Made by a program: the position numbers and the translations under genes | Source: Spirosoma telluris | Lineage (GTDB): Bacteria > Bacteroidota > Bacteroidia > Cytophagales > Spirosomataceae | Direction of reading: 5' to 3' | DNA: 64,000 nucleotides | NCBI GenBank assembly: GCA_003259005.1 | Contig: QLII01000001.1 | Span: forward strand, 2,682,501-2,746,500 | Shown: positions 49,988 through 57,880 of the stretch, piece after piece | Layout of the letters: each line of letters begins with the position of its first letter | How positions within the stretch are numbered: position 1 is the first letter of the stretch | Notes under the pieces: model-generated | Told to the model about the DNA's origin: nothing | Databases searched by the model: none | Seen by the model: the letters and a program-made list of their open reading frames with translations, nothing else

Positions 49988-51577
49988 ATGCACATCACGA
50001 AAGTAGAACTCCAGAATTTTAAACGCTTCACCGATCTGACCATTGATGGTATACCAGCCGATGCCAAACTGGTCTTGCTGATTGGGTCAAATGGGTCGGG
50101 GAAATCGTCGGTGTTTGATGCGTTTGAGATAATGAATGTTGCCACTCGAGAAGAAGGCTACTCAGAATATGAAGTTAGTGAAAGTAGAGTTTCTCTAAGA
50201 AAAGATAAAAATATACCCGATCATGTAGCTATATCTGTAGCTGGCCATACACAAGACCTGCATCCAGGCAGTTTCTATGGCCGCACCAGTTTTCGTCAAC
50301 TTCCTCGATTAACCCGTACTCAACTAGGCAGTTCGTTGAATTTTATTGAGCAAGATTCAGATCGTCCACGTTCCTACATTGACCGGGACGAGCGCTTCGA
50401 AAACGACATTGAGCAGATCTCACAACGAATTTTGAAAGAGATATTCAGAAGTGAAGTTTCATCAAAACAACTTAAAGCCACTTACATTCAACCCATTAAC
50501 AACGCCTTAGCCAAAATCTTCGGCCCCAACGAAACGACTAAACTTTCATTAATTGAAATCATTCCACCTTTAGAAGGCAAAGTTGCCCAAATTACTTTTC
50601 AAAAAGGGCAATCTGAAATTCACTATAATTACCTTAGTGCGGGAGAGAAAGAAGTCATTAACATACTTTTTAATCTGCTCGTCCGACGAGATCAATTCAC
50701 CGACACCGTTTATTTCTTCGATGAACTAGATCTTCATCTGAATACCAAGCTACAATTCAACCTGCTTAAAGAAATCACTGAAAACTGGATTCCAGAAAAC
50801 TGTCAACTCTGGACAGCTTCGCACTCGCTCGGCTTCATCGACTACGCACGGCAATATGAGAAAGGCGTTATGATCGACTTTGATGATCTGGATTTCGACC
50901 AGCCGCAAACGCTGTTTCCGCAGCCAAAAGATCAACTGGACGTGTACGATATTGCCGTTCCCAAAGAGATGCTGTTTGAGATTATGAAGGACAAGAAAGT
51001 AGTCGCCTGTGAGAACCAAAACGCTGAGTTCTATAATCTGCTGGCACTACCCAATACGATTTTTGTAGGTATGAAAGACGCACGTAGTGTATTTCTACAG
51101 GTAAAAAATGACCCGCGATATCACTCCCTTCGTGATCGAGATTTTATATCAGATACTGAAATTGAAAGGATTGAATCCGCTTATCCTAATCATCACATAC
51201 TTCGTTACTACAACTTTGAGAACTATTTATATCATCCCGATAACATTGCCGAAGTGAATCCGATTGGCTTTAACCGTGATACTTATATTGAAGCTCTAAC
51301 GCAGTATAAACGGTCACGTTACGACTATATCCTACCAGAGCTGGTATCTTCTCGTCAGACTTATGAAGAGTTCAAGACTGATGATAAACTCAAGGACAAA
51401 TCAACAGATTCGATTGTTGACGACTTTAAAATCGACGATTTTGAGCGGTTTTACAAATTCTTTAATATGAAAAACCAACACGAAAAAATAGATCCCTCCC
51501 TCGGAAAAATCCCTCAAAAGCGGCTCGTTCAAACCGCCTGGTTCCGGCAGCAAATCGAAGCCGTCCTGAACCGATAG
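49988..51577 (+). CDS. AAA ATPase fused to a DUF4435/TOPRIM-like domain (candidate PARIS/OLD-type defence protein)
   Basis: 529 residues. The N-terminal SMC/ABC-like ATPase has Walker A GSNGSGKSS at 33-41, signature LSAGEKE at 216-222, Walker B VYFFDEL at 241-247 and a switch histidine at 279 in TASHSLGFID. The C-terminal part resembles DUF4435: VVACENQNAEFY with E342 as the likely first TOPRIM acid, FVGMKDARSVFLQV, then LRDRDF with D383 and D385, and YYNFENYLYHP. DUF4435 is the AriB nuclease family of PARIS, and AAA plus TOPRIM is also the OLD/GajA layout. Here both sit in one chain. It stands alone between mazG (divergent) and a DUF1361 gene, so function is inferred from architecture only. 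Confidence 0.75.
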   Translation: MHITKVELQNFKRFTDLTIDGIPADAKLVLLIGSNGSGKSSVFDAFEIMNVATREEGYSEYEVSESRVSLRKDKNIPDHVAISVAGHTQDLHPGSFYGRTSFRQLPRLTRTQLGSSLNFIEQDSDRPRSYIDRDERFENDIEQISQRILKEIFRSEVSSKQLKATYIQPINNALAKIFGPNETTKLSLIEIIPPLEGKVAQITFQKGQSEIHYNYLSAGEKEVINILFNLLVRRDQFTDTVYFFDELDLHLNTKLQFNLLKEITENWIPENCQLWTASHSLGFIDYARQYEKGVMIDFDDLDFDQPQTLFPQPKDQLDVYDIAVPKEMLFEIMKDKKVVACENQNAEFYNLLALPNTIFVGMKDARSVFLQVKNDPRYHSLRDRDFISDTEIERIESAYPNHHILRYYNFENYLYHPDNIAEVNPIGFNRDTYIEALTQYKRSRYDYILPELVSSRQTYEEFKTDDKLKDKSTDSIVDDFKIDDFERFYKFFNMKNQHEKIDPSLGKIPQKRLVQTAWFRQQIEAVLNR

Positions 51578-51621
51578 AACTATTTTTGCCAGTTTCCTTG
51601 ACTGGCATTCTTTTTATTCAC

Positions 51622-51629
51622 TTACTTTG
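51622..51629 (+). promoter_or_regulatory. Candidate -7 promoter box for the DUF1361 gene
   Basis: TTACTTTG, close to the TAnnTTTG consensus, 20 bp before the DUF1361 start. A TTG about 21 bp further upstream (51598-51600) fits the -33 position. Confidence 0.45.
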
Positions 51630-51649
51630 CAAAACAAAGTACTTTTAAT

Positions 51650-52348
51650 ATGCAAACTCAATACGCTTCTACCTACAATTCTGGTTTATTGTTAGCTCGT
51701 GATAGACAACCGGGAAAAGGTCTTCGGGCATTAACCCTCCTAACGGTCGCTGGCCTAAGTTTAGTGATTACACGCGGCCTGTTAACAGGCAACTGGTGGT
51801 TCTTCATGATGCTGACCTGGAATCTGTTTCTGGCCTGGTTTCCACTGGGCGTTGTACTGGTTCTCCGCGATTTGCGGGACTCTGGGTTCAGTAGCCGATG
51901 GCTTTTTATGGGAGGCCTATTTCTATGGCTGGCTTTTTTCCCCAACGCTCCTTACATCATTACCGATCTGTTTCATATCAAACATATCGACAGCCCGCTC
52001 CTCTGGTTCGATACCATGGCTATATTCCTGTTTGCCTTAACAGGTGTATTGATCGGCCTGTATTCCATTTTACTCGTTCACCGGATGATTCAGCCACAGT
52101 TGGGCCAACGACTAACCTGGCTGGCAATATTGGCCACCCAAATTCTGTCAGGATTCGGCATTTATCTAGGGCGTGTTGGGCGGTGGAATAGTTGGGATAT
52201 ACTCACAAACCCCTCCTCGCTTACCTTAGCTATTGCCCATGCCTATCACGACCATCTGAGTATAAAACTTACGCTGGCCTATGGCTTTGTTCTGATCGTT
52301 TTATACGTGGCGTTCTACTGGTATGTTGAGCACGACGAAAACCCGTAA
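51650..52348 (+). CDS. DUF1361 integral membrane protein
   Basis: 232 residues with about six to seven membrane segments. Conserved features include WNLFLAWFPLGVVLVLRDL, LWLAFFPNAPYIITDLFHI, and ILSGFGIYLGRVGRWNSWDIL near the C-terminal half. DUF1361 proteins are widespread and uncharacterised. The conserved Arg/Asn/Asp residues in the loops suggest an enzyme or transporter rather than a structural protein, but nothing here shows which. A radical SAM gene follows 59 bp later on the same strand. Confidence 0.85.
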   Translation: MQTQYASTYNSGLLLARDRQPGKGLRALTLLTVAGLSLVITRGLLTGNWWFFMMLTWNLFLAWFPLGVVLVLRDLRDSGFSSRWLFMGGLFLWLAFFPNAPYIITDLFHIKHIDSPLLWFDTMAIFLFALTGVLIGLYSILLVHRMIQPQLGQRLTWLAILATQILSGFGIYLGRVGRWNSWDILTNPSSLTLAIAHAYHDHLSIKLTLAYGFVLIVLYVAFYWYVEHDENP

Positions 52349-52407
52349 CCCCGTATTGATTTAGCCTGAATCAGTAAGTCCTACTCACTTTATTCATCAG
52401 AACGGCC

Positions 52408-53871
52408 TTGAAAGTCAAACTTATATTACCTGCACTGGCAGAAGCAGAAAGTCCATTCTGGAGGCCTATAAAGTACTCTCTTTTCCCTCCATTAGGCCTT
52501 GCAACTTTAGCCGCTTATTTATCCCCAGATGATGAAATTGATTTGCAGGACCAACATGTTGAAGAATTAAACCTAGATGATAGCCCAGATCTTGTTGTCG
52601 TTCAGGTCTATATAACGAATGCTTACCGAGCCTACAGAATCGCCGATCACTACCGAAACCAAGGTGCCTATGTCATTTTGGGCGGTCTCCATGTAACATC
52701 GTTGCCCGAAGAAGCAGCTCCTCATGCCGACAGTCTGTTTTTGGGGCCTGGAGAAGAGACATTTCCCCAGTTTTTGATAGATTTCAAGAAACGACAGCCA
52801 AAAAAAATCTACAGCTCGTCAATACGAACCTTGAAGGGTATACCGCCTATTCGCAGAGACCTCATTAAGCGTAGCCTCTATCTGGTTCCAAATTCAATCG
52901 TTGTTACGCGTGGGTGCCCCCATCATTGCGACTTCTGCTATAAAGATGCTTTCTTTGAAGGAGGCAAAACATTCTATACGCAACTCGTTGATGATGCATT
53001 AGCCGAAATAGACCGATTGCCAGGCAGGCATCTTTACTTTCTGGATGACCATTTATTGGGAAATGCGAAATTTGCCAGTGAACTTTTTGATGGAATAAAA
53101 GGGATGAATCGAGTTTTTCAGGGAGCTGCCACCATTGACTCTATTCTTCGTGGAAATCTAATTGAGAAAGCAGCAGAGGCAGGGCTGAGAAGTTTATTTA
53201 TTGGTTTTGAAACCTTTTCGCCCGAAAATCTGAAACAAAGCAATAAGAAACAGAATCTTGAAAAAGACTATACCAAAGCGGTTAATCGGCTCCACGATCT
53301 GGGCATAATGATAAATGGTAGTTTTGTTTTTGGTCTTGATGACGACGATACGGATGTATTTAAACGGACAGTAGATTGGGGCGTAAAAAATGCAATCACT
53401 ACATCAACCTATCATATTCTAACCCCTTACCCAGGTACAGCCTTGTATAAAAATATGGAGAAGGAAGGGCGAATACGAACAAGAAACTGGGATTTATATG
53501 ACACAAGACACGTTGTCTACCAAACAAAACAGTTAACAGCCGACGAGTTAAAAACCGGTTATGAATGGGCATACCGTGAATTTTATAGCTGGGCCAATAT
53601 TCTAACAGCAAGCTGGCAACACGATTTGTATAAGCACAAGCTTAAGCACTTTTTCTATGCCGGGGGCTGGAAAAAATTTGAGTCCATCTGGAATTTCATG
53701 ATCAAAACAAAGAACCTAACCAGTATGCTTCCTTTGCTTGAATCAATATTATCAAAAGTAAAACCCAACGGGCCCGGCGATTCCAAAGGCGAATTCGACA
53801 AGTTCCAGATAAACACCCTAACCAAGACAGCGCCCGTTTCCATGAAGCCTGTTTATGAAAAATCAGCATGA
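52408..53871 (+). CDS. B12-binding-domain radical SAM protein
   Basis: 487 residues. An N-terminal cobalamin-binding Rossmann domain (about 1-135, with LGGLHVTSLPEEAAPHAD) is followed by a radical SAM barrel whose cluster-binding cysteines are C170, C174 and C177 in RGCPHHCDFCY. GFETFSPENL and TPYPGTALYKNMEKEGRI are typical of the class B methylase/HpnR-like group. Many such enzymes act on lipids, hopanoids or secondary metabolites; the substrate here is unknown. The start is TTG 52408, because an in-frame stop lies 33 bp upstream and no ATG gives a full N-terminus. The stop overlaps the start of dgkA by 4 bp, which suggests coupled translation and possibly a lipid-related role. Confidence 0.88.
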   Translation: MKVKLILPALAEAESPFWRPIKYSLFPPLGLATLAAYLSPDDEIDLQDQHVEELNLDDSPDLVVVQVYITNAYRAYRIADHYRNQGAYVILGGLHVTSLPEEAAPHADSLFLGPGEETFPQFLIDFKKRQPKKIYSSSIRTLKGIPPIRRDLIKRSLYLVPNSIVVTRGCPHHCDFCYKDAFFEGGKTFYTQLVDDALAEIDRLPGRHLYFLDDHLLGNAKFASELFDGIKGMNRVFQGAATIDSILRGNLIEKAAEAGLRSLFIGFETFSPENLKQSNKKQNLEKDYTKAVNRLHDLGIMINGSFVFGLDDDDTDVFKRTVDWGVKNAITTSTYHILTPYPGTALYKNMEKEGRIRTRNWDLYDTRHVVYQTKQLTADELKTGYEWAYREFYSWANILTASWQHDLYKHKLKHFFYAGGWKKFESIWNFMIKTKNLTSMLPLLESILSKVKPNGPGDSKGEFDKFQINTLTKTAPVSMKPVYEKSA

Positions 53872-54248
53872 TTGATTTCCGTAAAGTCATACGCAGTTTC
53901 CGGTTTGCCGGGCAGGGTATTCTGGATTTGTTTCGGTTCGAGAACAATGCCAAAGTGCATCTGCTTATTGCCGGACTTGTTGTGGCGGCAGGATTATATT
54001 TGCAGTTAAATCGTACAGAATGGGCTATTATCCTGACTCAGGTCGGGTTGGTCTGGGCGGCCGAAGCATTTAATACGGCCATTGAAAAATTGTGCGACTT
54101 TGTATCGCCGGGCAGGCATCCACAAATAAAAGCGATTAAAGACTTGTCTTCCGGGGCAGTATTGATTCTGGCTATCACTGCGGTAGTAGTCGGCCTTATC
54201 ATCCTGGGTGGGCGTCTACTAGATATAATTTCACTTGGAAATCAATAG
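53868..54248 (+). CDS. dgkA: Diacylglycerol/undecaprenol kinase family protein
   Basis: 126 residues with three membrane helices. The DgkA motif appears as FRFENNAKVH, EWAIILTQVGLVWAAEAFNTAIEKLCDFVSPGRHPQIKAIKDLSSGAVLI, where the E-x-x-N-T-A-I-E core carries the active-site residues. It phosphorylates diacylglycerol or undecaprenol in the inner membrane. Its ATG overlaps the stop codon of the radical SAM gene (ATGA), so the two are probably translationally coupled. Confidence 0.9.
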   Translation: MIDFRKVIRSFRFAGQGILDLFRFENNAKVHLLIAGLVVAAGLYLQLNRTEWAIILTQVGLVWAAEAFNTAIEKLCDFVSPGRHPQIKAIKDLSSGAVLILAITAVVVGLIILGGRLLDIISLGNQ

Positions 54249-54290
54249 AAGTCATACATTTATTTACTCATTCGCACTTTCTCTTTTCCC

Positions 54291-54938
54291 ATGCACGAAT
54301 CGCGCGAACACCTGCAAACGCTGACGGAAATCCGTAGCCTGATGGAGCGTTCTTCCAAATTCCTGTCACTGAGTGGCTTATCAGGTGTATCGGCGGGGCT
54401 GATTGCTCTAGTCGGTGCTGCGGTTGTGGCCATGCGTTTGCAGACGGGCCTATTCACTCGATTTCAACCCAACCCAGAGGAGATCTATACGCAGGTAAAC
54501 CATCATGATCAGCGACAGTTTTTAGTGACTGTAGCGGTTAGTGTACTCGTGGCGGCCCTTTTAGCCGGTACCTACTTTACGGTTCGCAAGGCAAAGCGAC
54601 AGGGCTTGAGTGTTTGGAATCAATCGTCGCAACGGTTACTTTGGGCCATGGCCGTACCACTAGCAGCCGGTGGCGTATTTTGCTTAGCCTTGCTGTATTA
54701 CAACCTAATCTGGCTGGCGTTTCCGGCAACGCTGATTTTTTACGGACTGGCCCTGCACAGTGGCAGCAAATACACATTTCGTGATGTAGAGTCATTAGCC
54801 TACTGCGAAATCGGGCTAGGCCTACTGTCTCTATTTTGGCCGGGTTATAACCTGTTGACGTGGGCACTTGGGTTCGGGGTCTTACACATTGTGTATGGCC
54901 TGGCCATGTACTACAAATATGAACGTACTACTGCATGA
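54291..54938 (+). CDS. Hypothetical membrane protein paired with a wHTH regulator
   Basis: 215 residues with about five to six membrane segments and a short N-terminal coiled stretch (HLQTLTEIRSLMERSSKFL). I do not recognise a named family. Its stop overlaps the start of the winged-helix regulator gene by 4 bp (ATGA), so they are one unit. Similar membrane-protein/wHTH pairs are frequent in Bacteroidota, and the membrane protein could be an anti-regulator or sensor. That role is inference from context only. Confidence 0.75.
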   Translation: MHESREHLQTLTEIRSLMERSSKFLSLSGLSGVSAGLIALVGAAVVAMRLQTGLFTRFQPNPEEIYTQVNHHDQRQFLVTVAVSVLVAALLAGTYFTVRKAKRQGLSVWNQSSQRLLWAMAVPLAAGGVFCLALLYYNLIWLAFPATLIFYGLALHSGSKYTFRDVESLAYCEIGLGLLSLFWPGYNLLTWALGFGVLHIVYGLAMYYKYERTTA

Positions 54939-55234
54939 AGAACGACCTGCTGGCTCAGTTTAACAAAGCCTTTGAAAGCAAAGCGCGACTAAGCATCATG
55001 TCGGTTCTGATGGTCAATGACTCGCTTAGTTTCAATGCGCTGAAAGAACTGCTTGGCCTTACCGACGGTAATTTGGCCACGCACCTTCGTGCGCTGGAGG
55101 AAGCGGGCTATATAGGTGTGCAAAAGCAGTTTATCGGCCGCAAACCCAACACAACCTATTCGGCTACACAAGCTGGCCAACAGGCATTTTCAGATCACCT
55201 GAATGCATTGGAAGCGTTTATCAGGAATATGTAG
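54935..55234 (+). CDS. Winged helix-turn-helix transcriptional regulator
   Basis: 99 residues. One winged-helix domain: KARLSIMSVLMVNDSLSFNALKELLGLTDGNLATHLRALEEAGYIGVQKQFIGRKPNTTYSAT covers helices 1-3 and the wing. The family is ArsR/MarR-like, of the 'winged helix DNA-binding domain' type found next to membrane proteins. There is no effector domain or metal-binding cysteine set. It overlaps the upstream membrane protein gene by 4 bp. Confidence 0.88.
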   Translation: MKNDLLAQFNKAFESKARLSIMSVLMVNDSLSFNALKELLGLTDGNLATHLRALEEAGYIGVQKQFIGRKPNTTYSATQAGQQAFSDHLNALEAFIRNM

Positions 55235-55268
55235 GGCTGGCACACACCACACTACTGCTTTCCCAATT

Positions 55269-55382
55269 TAGATTCTATAGTTCCTGTAGATTCCATCGAC
55301 TTTATAAGATCTGATAATCAGTAAATTAACACTAAAAGGATCTATTGCTCCGGCGGCCTGGTAGAATCTACAGAATCTATTT
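55269..55382. repeat. Imperfect word-built inverted repeat at convergent gene ends
   Basis: TAGATTCTATAG and TGTAGATTCC on the left face GTAGAATCTACAGAATCTATT on the right, 65 bp apart, giving an imperfect stem made of GATTCT words. It lies between the wHTH gene and the convergent gene at 55393 and may be a shared terminator. Confidence 0.5.
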
Positions 55383-55392
55383 TGGACAAGCA

Positions 55393-56103
55393 TTACTTCA
55401 CAGTAAAGTCAGAATCCTTAATGCCCTTGTTAATTTTCACATTATCGACCGACATCGTCATGGGACCACGGGGCGACGTCTGCGTGATCGTCATCGGCAA
55501 TTTAATGCCGATATTTTCCTTATAATCAGAATAGACGCTAGTGGTTGTCATTTCTCCTCTGGGCGATTTGTTCGTGGCAATCGACTGCACTTTCAGTCCC
55601 GTTTCTACATCAAAATTATCCGTCCACACACCCTTTCCATCAGCCAGCGCATGGCTGAGTTTATACGTGTCCTTACCATCCACTTTTTCAATACCAACGA
55701 ACGTGCTCGTCACCCCATTTTCGGCATAGTGCAATTCAGGGAAAAGGGTATTCATGGCCATCATCTGTTTCGCTTCTGGCCCTTCTATTGTATTCGTCCC
55801 CTGCATACCTCCTCTGACGACCTTTTCGCCATCACCGGTTTGTTTCATTATTTCCATGCCGTTAGCGTTTATCACCATCGAAAATTTGTTGGGAAGTTTT
55901 TGTTTTCGGGTGATAATGATGGAATTACCATTCATATCCGACGACATATTGGTCGTCATGTCCGTTACTTTCATCAGCGCGTCTTTACCGCCAATAGCCG
56001 TAATGTACTTGTCAATTACTTGGTCAGCTGTCGGTGTTGTCTGTGCCTGTACGAGCTGACCCAGAAGAAGAACCAGACCTATGATTATTCCTATTTTTTT
56101 CAT
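55393..56103 (-). CDS. Outer membrane lipoprotein-sorting protein-like (LolA-fold) exported protein
   Basis: 236 residues with a Sec signal peptide (about 1-21, ending LVQAQT). The mature protein opens with TADQVIDKYITAIGGKDALMKVTDM, then MNGNSIIITRKQKLPNKFSM, and ends KINKGIKDSDFTVK. The fold is of the LolA/LolB type seen in 'outer membrane lipoprotein-sorting' annotations of Bacteroidota, a hydrophobic half-barrel that may carry lipids or lipoproteins in the periplasm. True LolA function is not shown. Confidence 0.75.
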   Translation of the reverse strand: MKKIGIIIGLVLLLGQLVQAQTTPTADQVIDKYITAIGGKDALMKVTDMTTNMSSDMNGNSIIITRKQKLPNKFSMVINANGMEIMKQTGDGEKVVRGGMQGTNTIEGPEAKQMMAMNTLFPELHYAENGVTSTFVGIEKVDGKDTYKLSHALADGKGVWTDNFDVETGLKVQSIATNKSPRGEMTTTSVYSDYKENIGIKLPMTITQTSPRGPMTMSVDNVKINKGIKDSDFTVK

Positions 56104-56181
56104 GATTTTCAGGATATGATTTAGTCAAAGGTAAAACTTCATCTATAAAACAACAAGGGTTATAAGAGCTCTATTCCATGA

Positions 56182-57467
56182 TTAATTTACCAGCGCAAAT
56201 TCGGCCAGATAGACCAGTGCCCCAGCCACATAGCCAATCAGGGCCAGCCAACTGATTTTACGCAGATACCAGCCGAAAGCCAGTTTCTCCATTCCCATTA
56301 CGGCCACACCTGCTGCCGATCCGATGATCAGCAAACTGCCACCCGTACCTGCACAATAGGCTAGAAACGCCCAGAGTTTATCATCGACTGGGTAGGCGTT
56401 CAGGTCATACATACCCATAGTAGCCGCCACGATGGGTACATTATCGACCACCGCCGACACGATACCGATCAAGAATATAATCACGTCCAGATTGCCAACC
56501 GACTCACTTAGCGACCCAGCCAGGTTACGTAAAATACCCGTTGCCTCTAGTGACCCTACTGCCAGCAGAATACCTAAAAAAAACAGGATACTTGGCACGT
56601 CAATTCGACTCAACGCATAGGCGGCTGTAAATTTTTGTCGCTGGGCTTCGTCTTTATCACTATGGATCAATTCAGATACTACCCAGATTACGCCCAATAC
56701 GAACAATATACCCATGTAAGGCGGCAGGTGGGTAACGGTCTTAAAAATAGGCACAAACAACATTCCTCCTAACCCAACCGCCAGCATAGTCCGACGGTCG
56801 CGCCGGGCAATTGGGGTTACATAAGGTCGGCTAATGCCTTGCGATGACGTTTTCACTTGTGTATTAGGCTGATTTCTGGTAAGTATCGCCAGTGGTAGCA
56901 GCATAGATACCAGACTAGGCAGCATCAGCATCTGGATAATATGCAGCGTTGTAATCTGCCCACCGATCCAGAGCATCGTTGTCGTCACATCGCCAATGGG
57001 CGACCAGGCCCCTCCTGCATTGGCAGCAATGATGATCATTCCCGCCATGATATGCCGTTGTTCCGTATCCCGAACCAATTTGCGCGTAACTGATACCATC
57101 ACAATCGCGGTAGTGAGGTTGTCCAGAAGAGCTGACAGAAAAAATGCGAGCAGACTAATGATCCAGAGTAGCGTACGAATATTTCGGCTGGCAATCCGAT
57201 CTGTAATCAGGGTAAATCCGTCATGTGCGTCAATAAGCTCTACCACGGTCATAGCCCCAGCAGGAAAAACAGAATTTCGGCGGTATTGGCCAGATGTTGA
57301 ACGAGATGGTGTCCTACCGATTCAGGCTGGGCATCCATTAAGGCGTATACTGTCCAGCAAACAACTCCGGTAATGAGAGCTGTTGCTGTTTTGTTGATGT
57401 TAATCGAATGTTCGAGTGTAATTAGCGTATAACCAACAATGAAGAGGATAATGAGGAATAAAGTCAT
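56182..57467 (-). CDS. nhaD: NhaD family Na+/H+ antiporter, frameshifted
   Basis: About 428 residues, eleven to twelve membrane helices. NhaD/ArsB-type features: VVELIDAHDGFTLI, LDNLTTAIVMVSVTRKL, AANAGGAWSPIGDVTTTMLWI, and in the second half IVSAVVDNVPIVAATMGMY followed by AYCAGTGGSLLIIGSAAGVAVMG. The frame is lost at the C run 57255-57258 (joining LLG to AMTVVELID). It would exchange sodium or lithium for protons at the inner membrane. It is divergent from the small HExxH gene. Confidence 0.88.
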
Positions 57468-57543
57468 AGGGGTAAGCAGTCAACTCAGGACTTAGTGAAT
57501 ACTTTTGTGTCAGCCCTTGTCTACTGTTTATAAAAGTACGGAA

Positions 57544-57858
57544 ATGTTAATTGTTCACCTGCCTTCGTTACGCCCAGATGGAATGGCGCTGTTTCCGTTT
57601 ATCTTAGTTCGGAAGCCCAATCCAGGTCCAACACTCATTAATCATGAGCGAATCCATTTGCGGCAACAGGCAGAATTGGGAATTTTACCCTTTTATATCT
57701 GGTATGGACTCGAATACCTTATCCGTCGGTTTCAGTACCAGGATCATTATAACGCCTATCGGAATATCAGTTTCGAGCGAGAAGCCTTTGCCAATGAGCA
57801 AAACCTGGCTTACCTTATCCATCGGCCATTTTGGCGATTTTTAAGGTATATGAGATGA
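57544..57858 (+). CDS. Small protein with an HExxH metal-binding motif
   Basis: 104 residues from ATG 57544; a TTG 13 codons earlier is also open. It contains NHERIHLRQQAELG, an HExxH zinc motif at the centre, and about 40 residues later SFEREAFANEQN, which could give the third ligand as in gluzincin proteases. A hydrophobic stretch (ILPFYIWYGLEYLI) lies between. It resembles short conserved Bacteroidota proteins of unknown function and could be a minimal M56-like peptidase or only a metal-binding relic. It lies between two antiporter genes. Confidence 0.7.
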   Translation: MLIVHLPSLRPDGMALFPFILVRKPNPGPTLINHERIHLRQQAELGILPFYIWYGLEYLIRRFQYQDHYNAYRNISFEREAFANEQNLAYLIHRPFWRFLRYMR

Positions 57859-57880
57859 AGGATTCTGCAAAAAATATTCA

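Noticed and set aside
55345..56124. A 259-residue plus-strand open frame opposite the LolA-like gene
   Set aside because: Its composition is unusual (very rich in His, Arg and Phe), and it mirrors a minus-strand gene with a signal peptide and conserved blocks.
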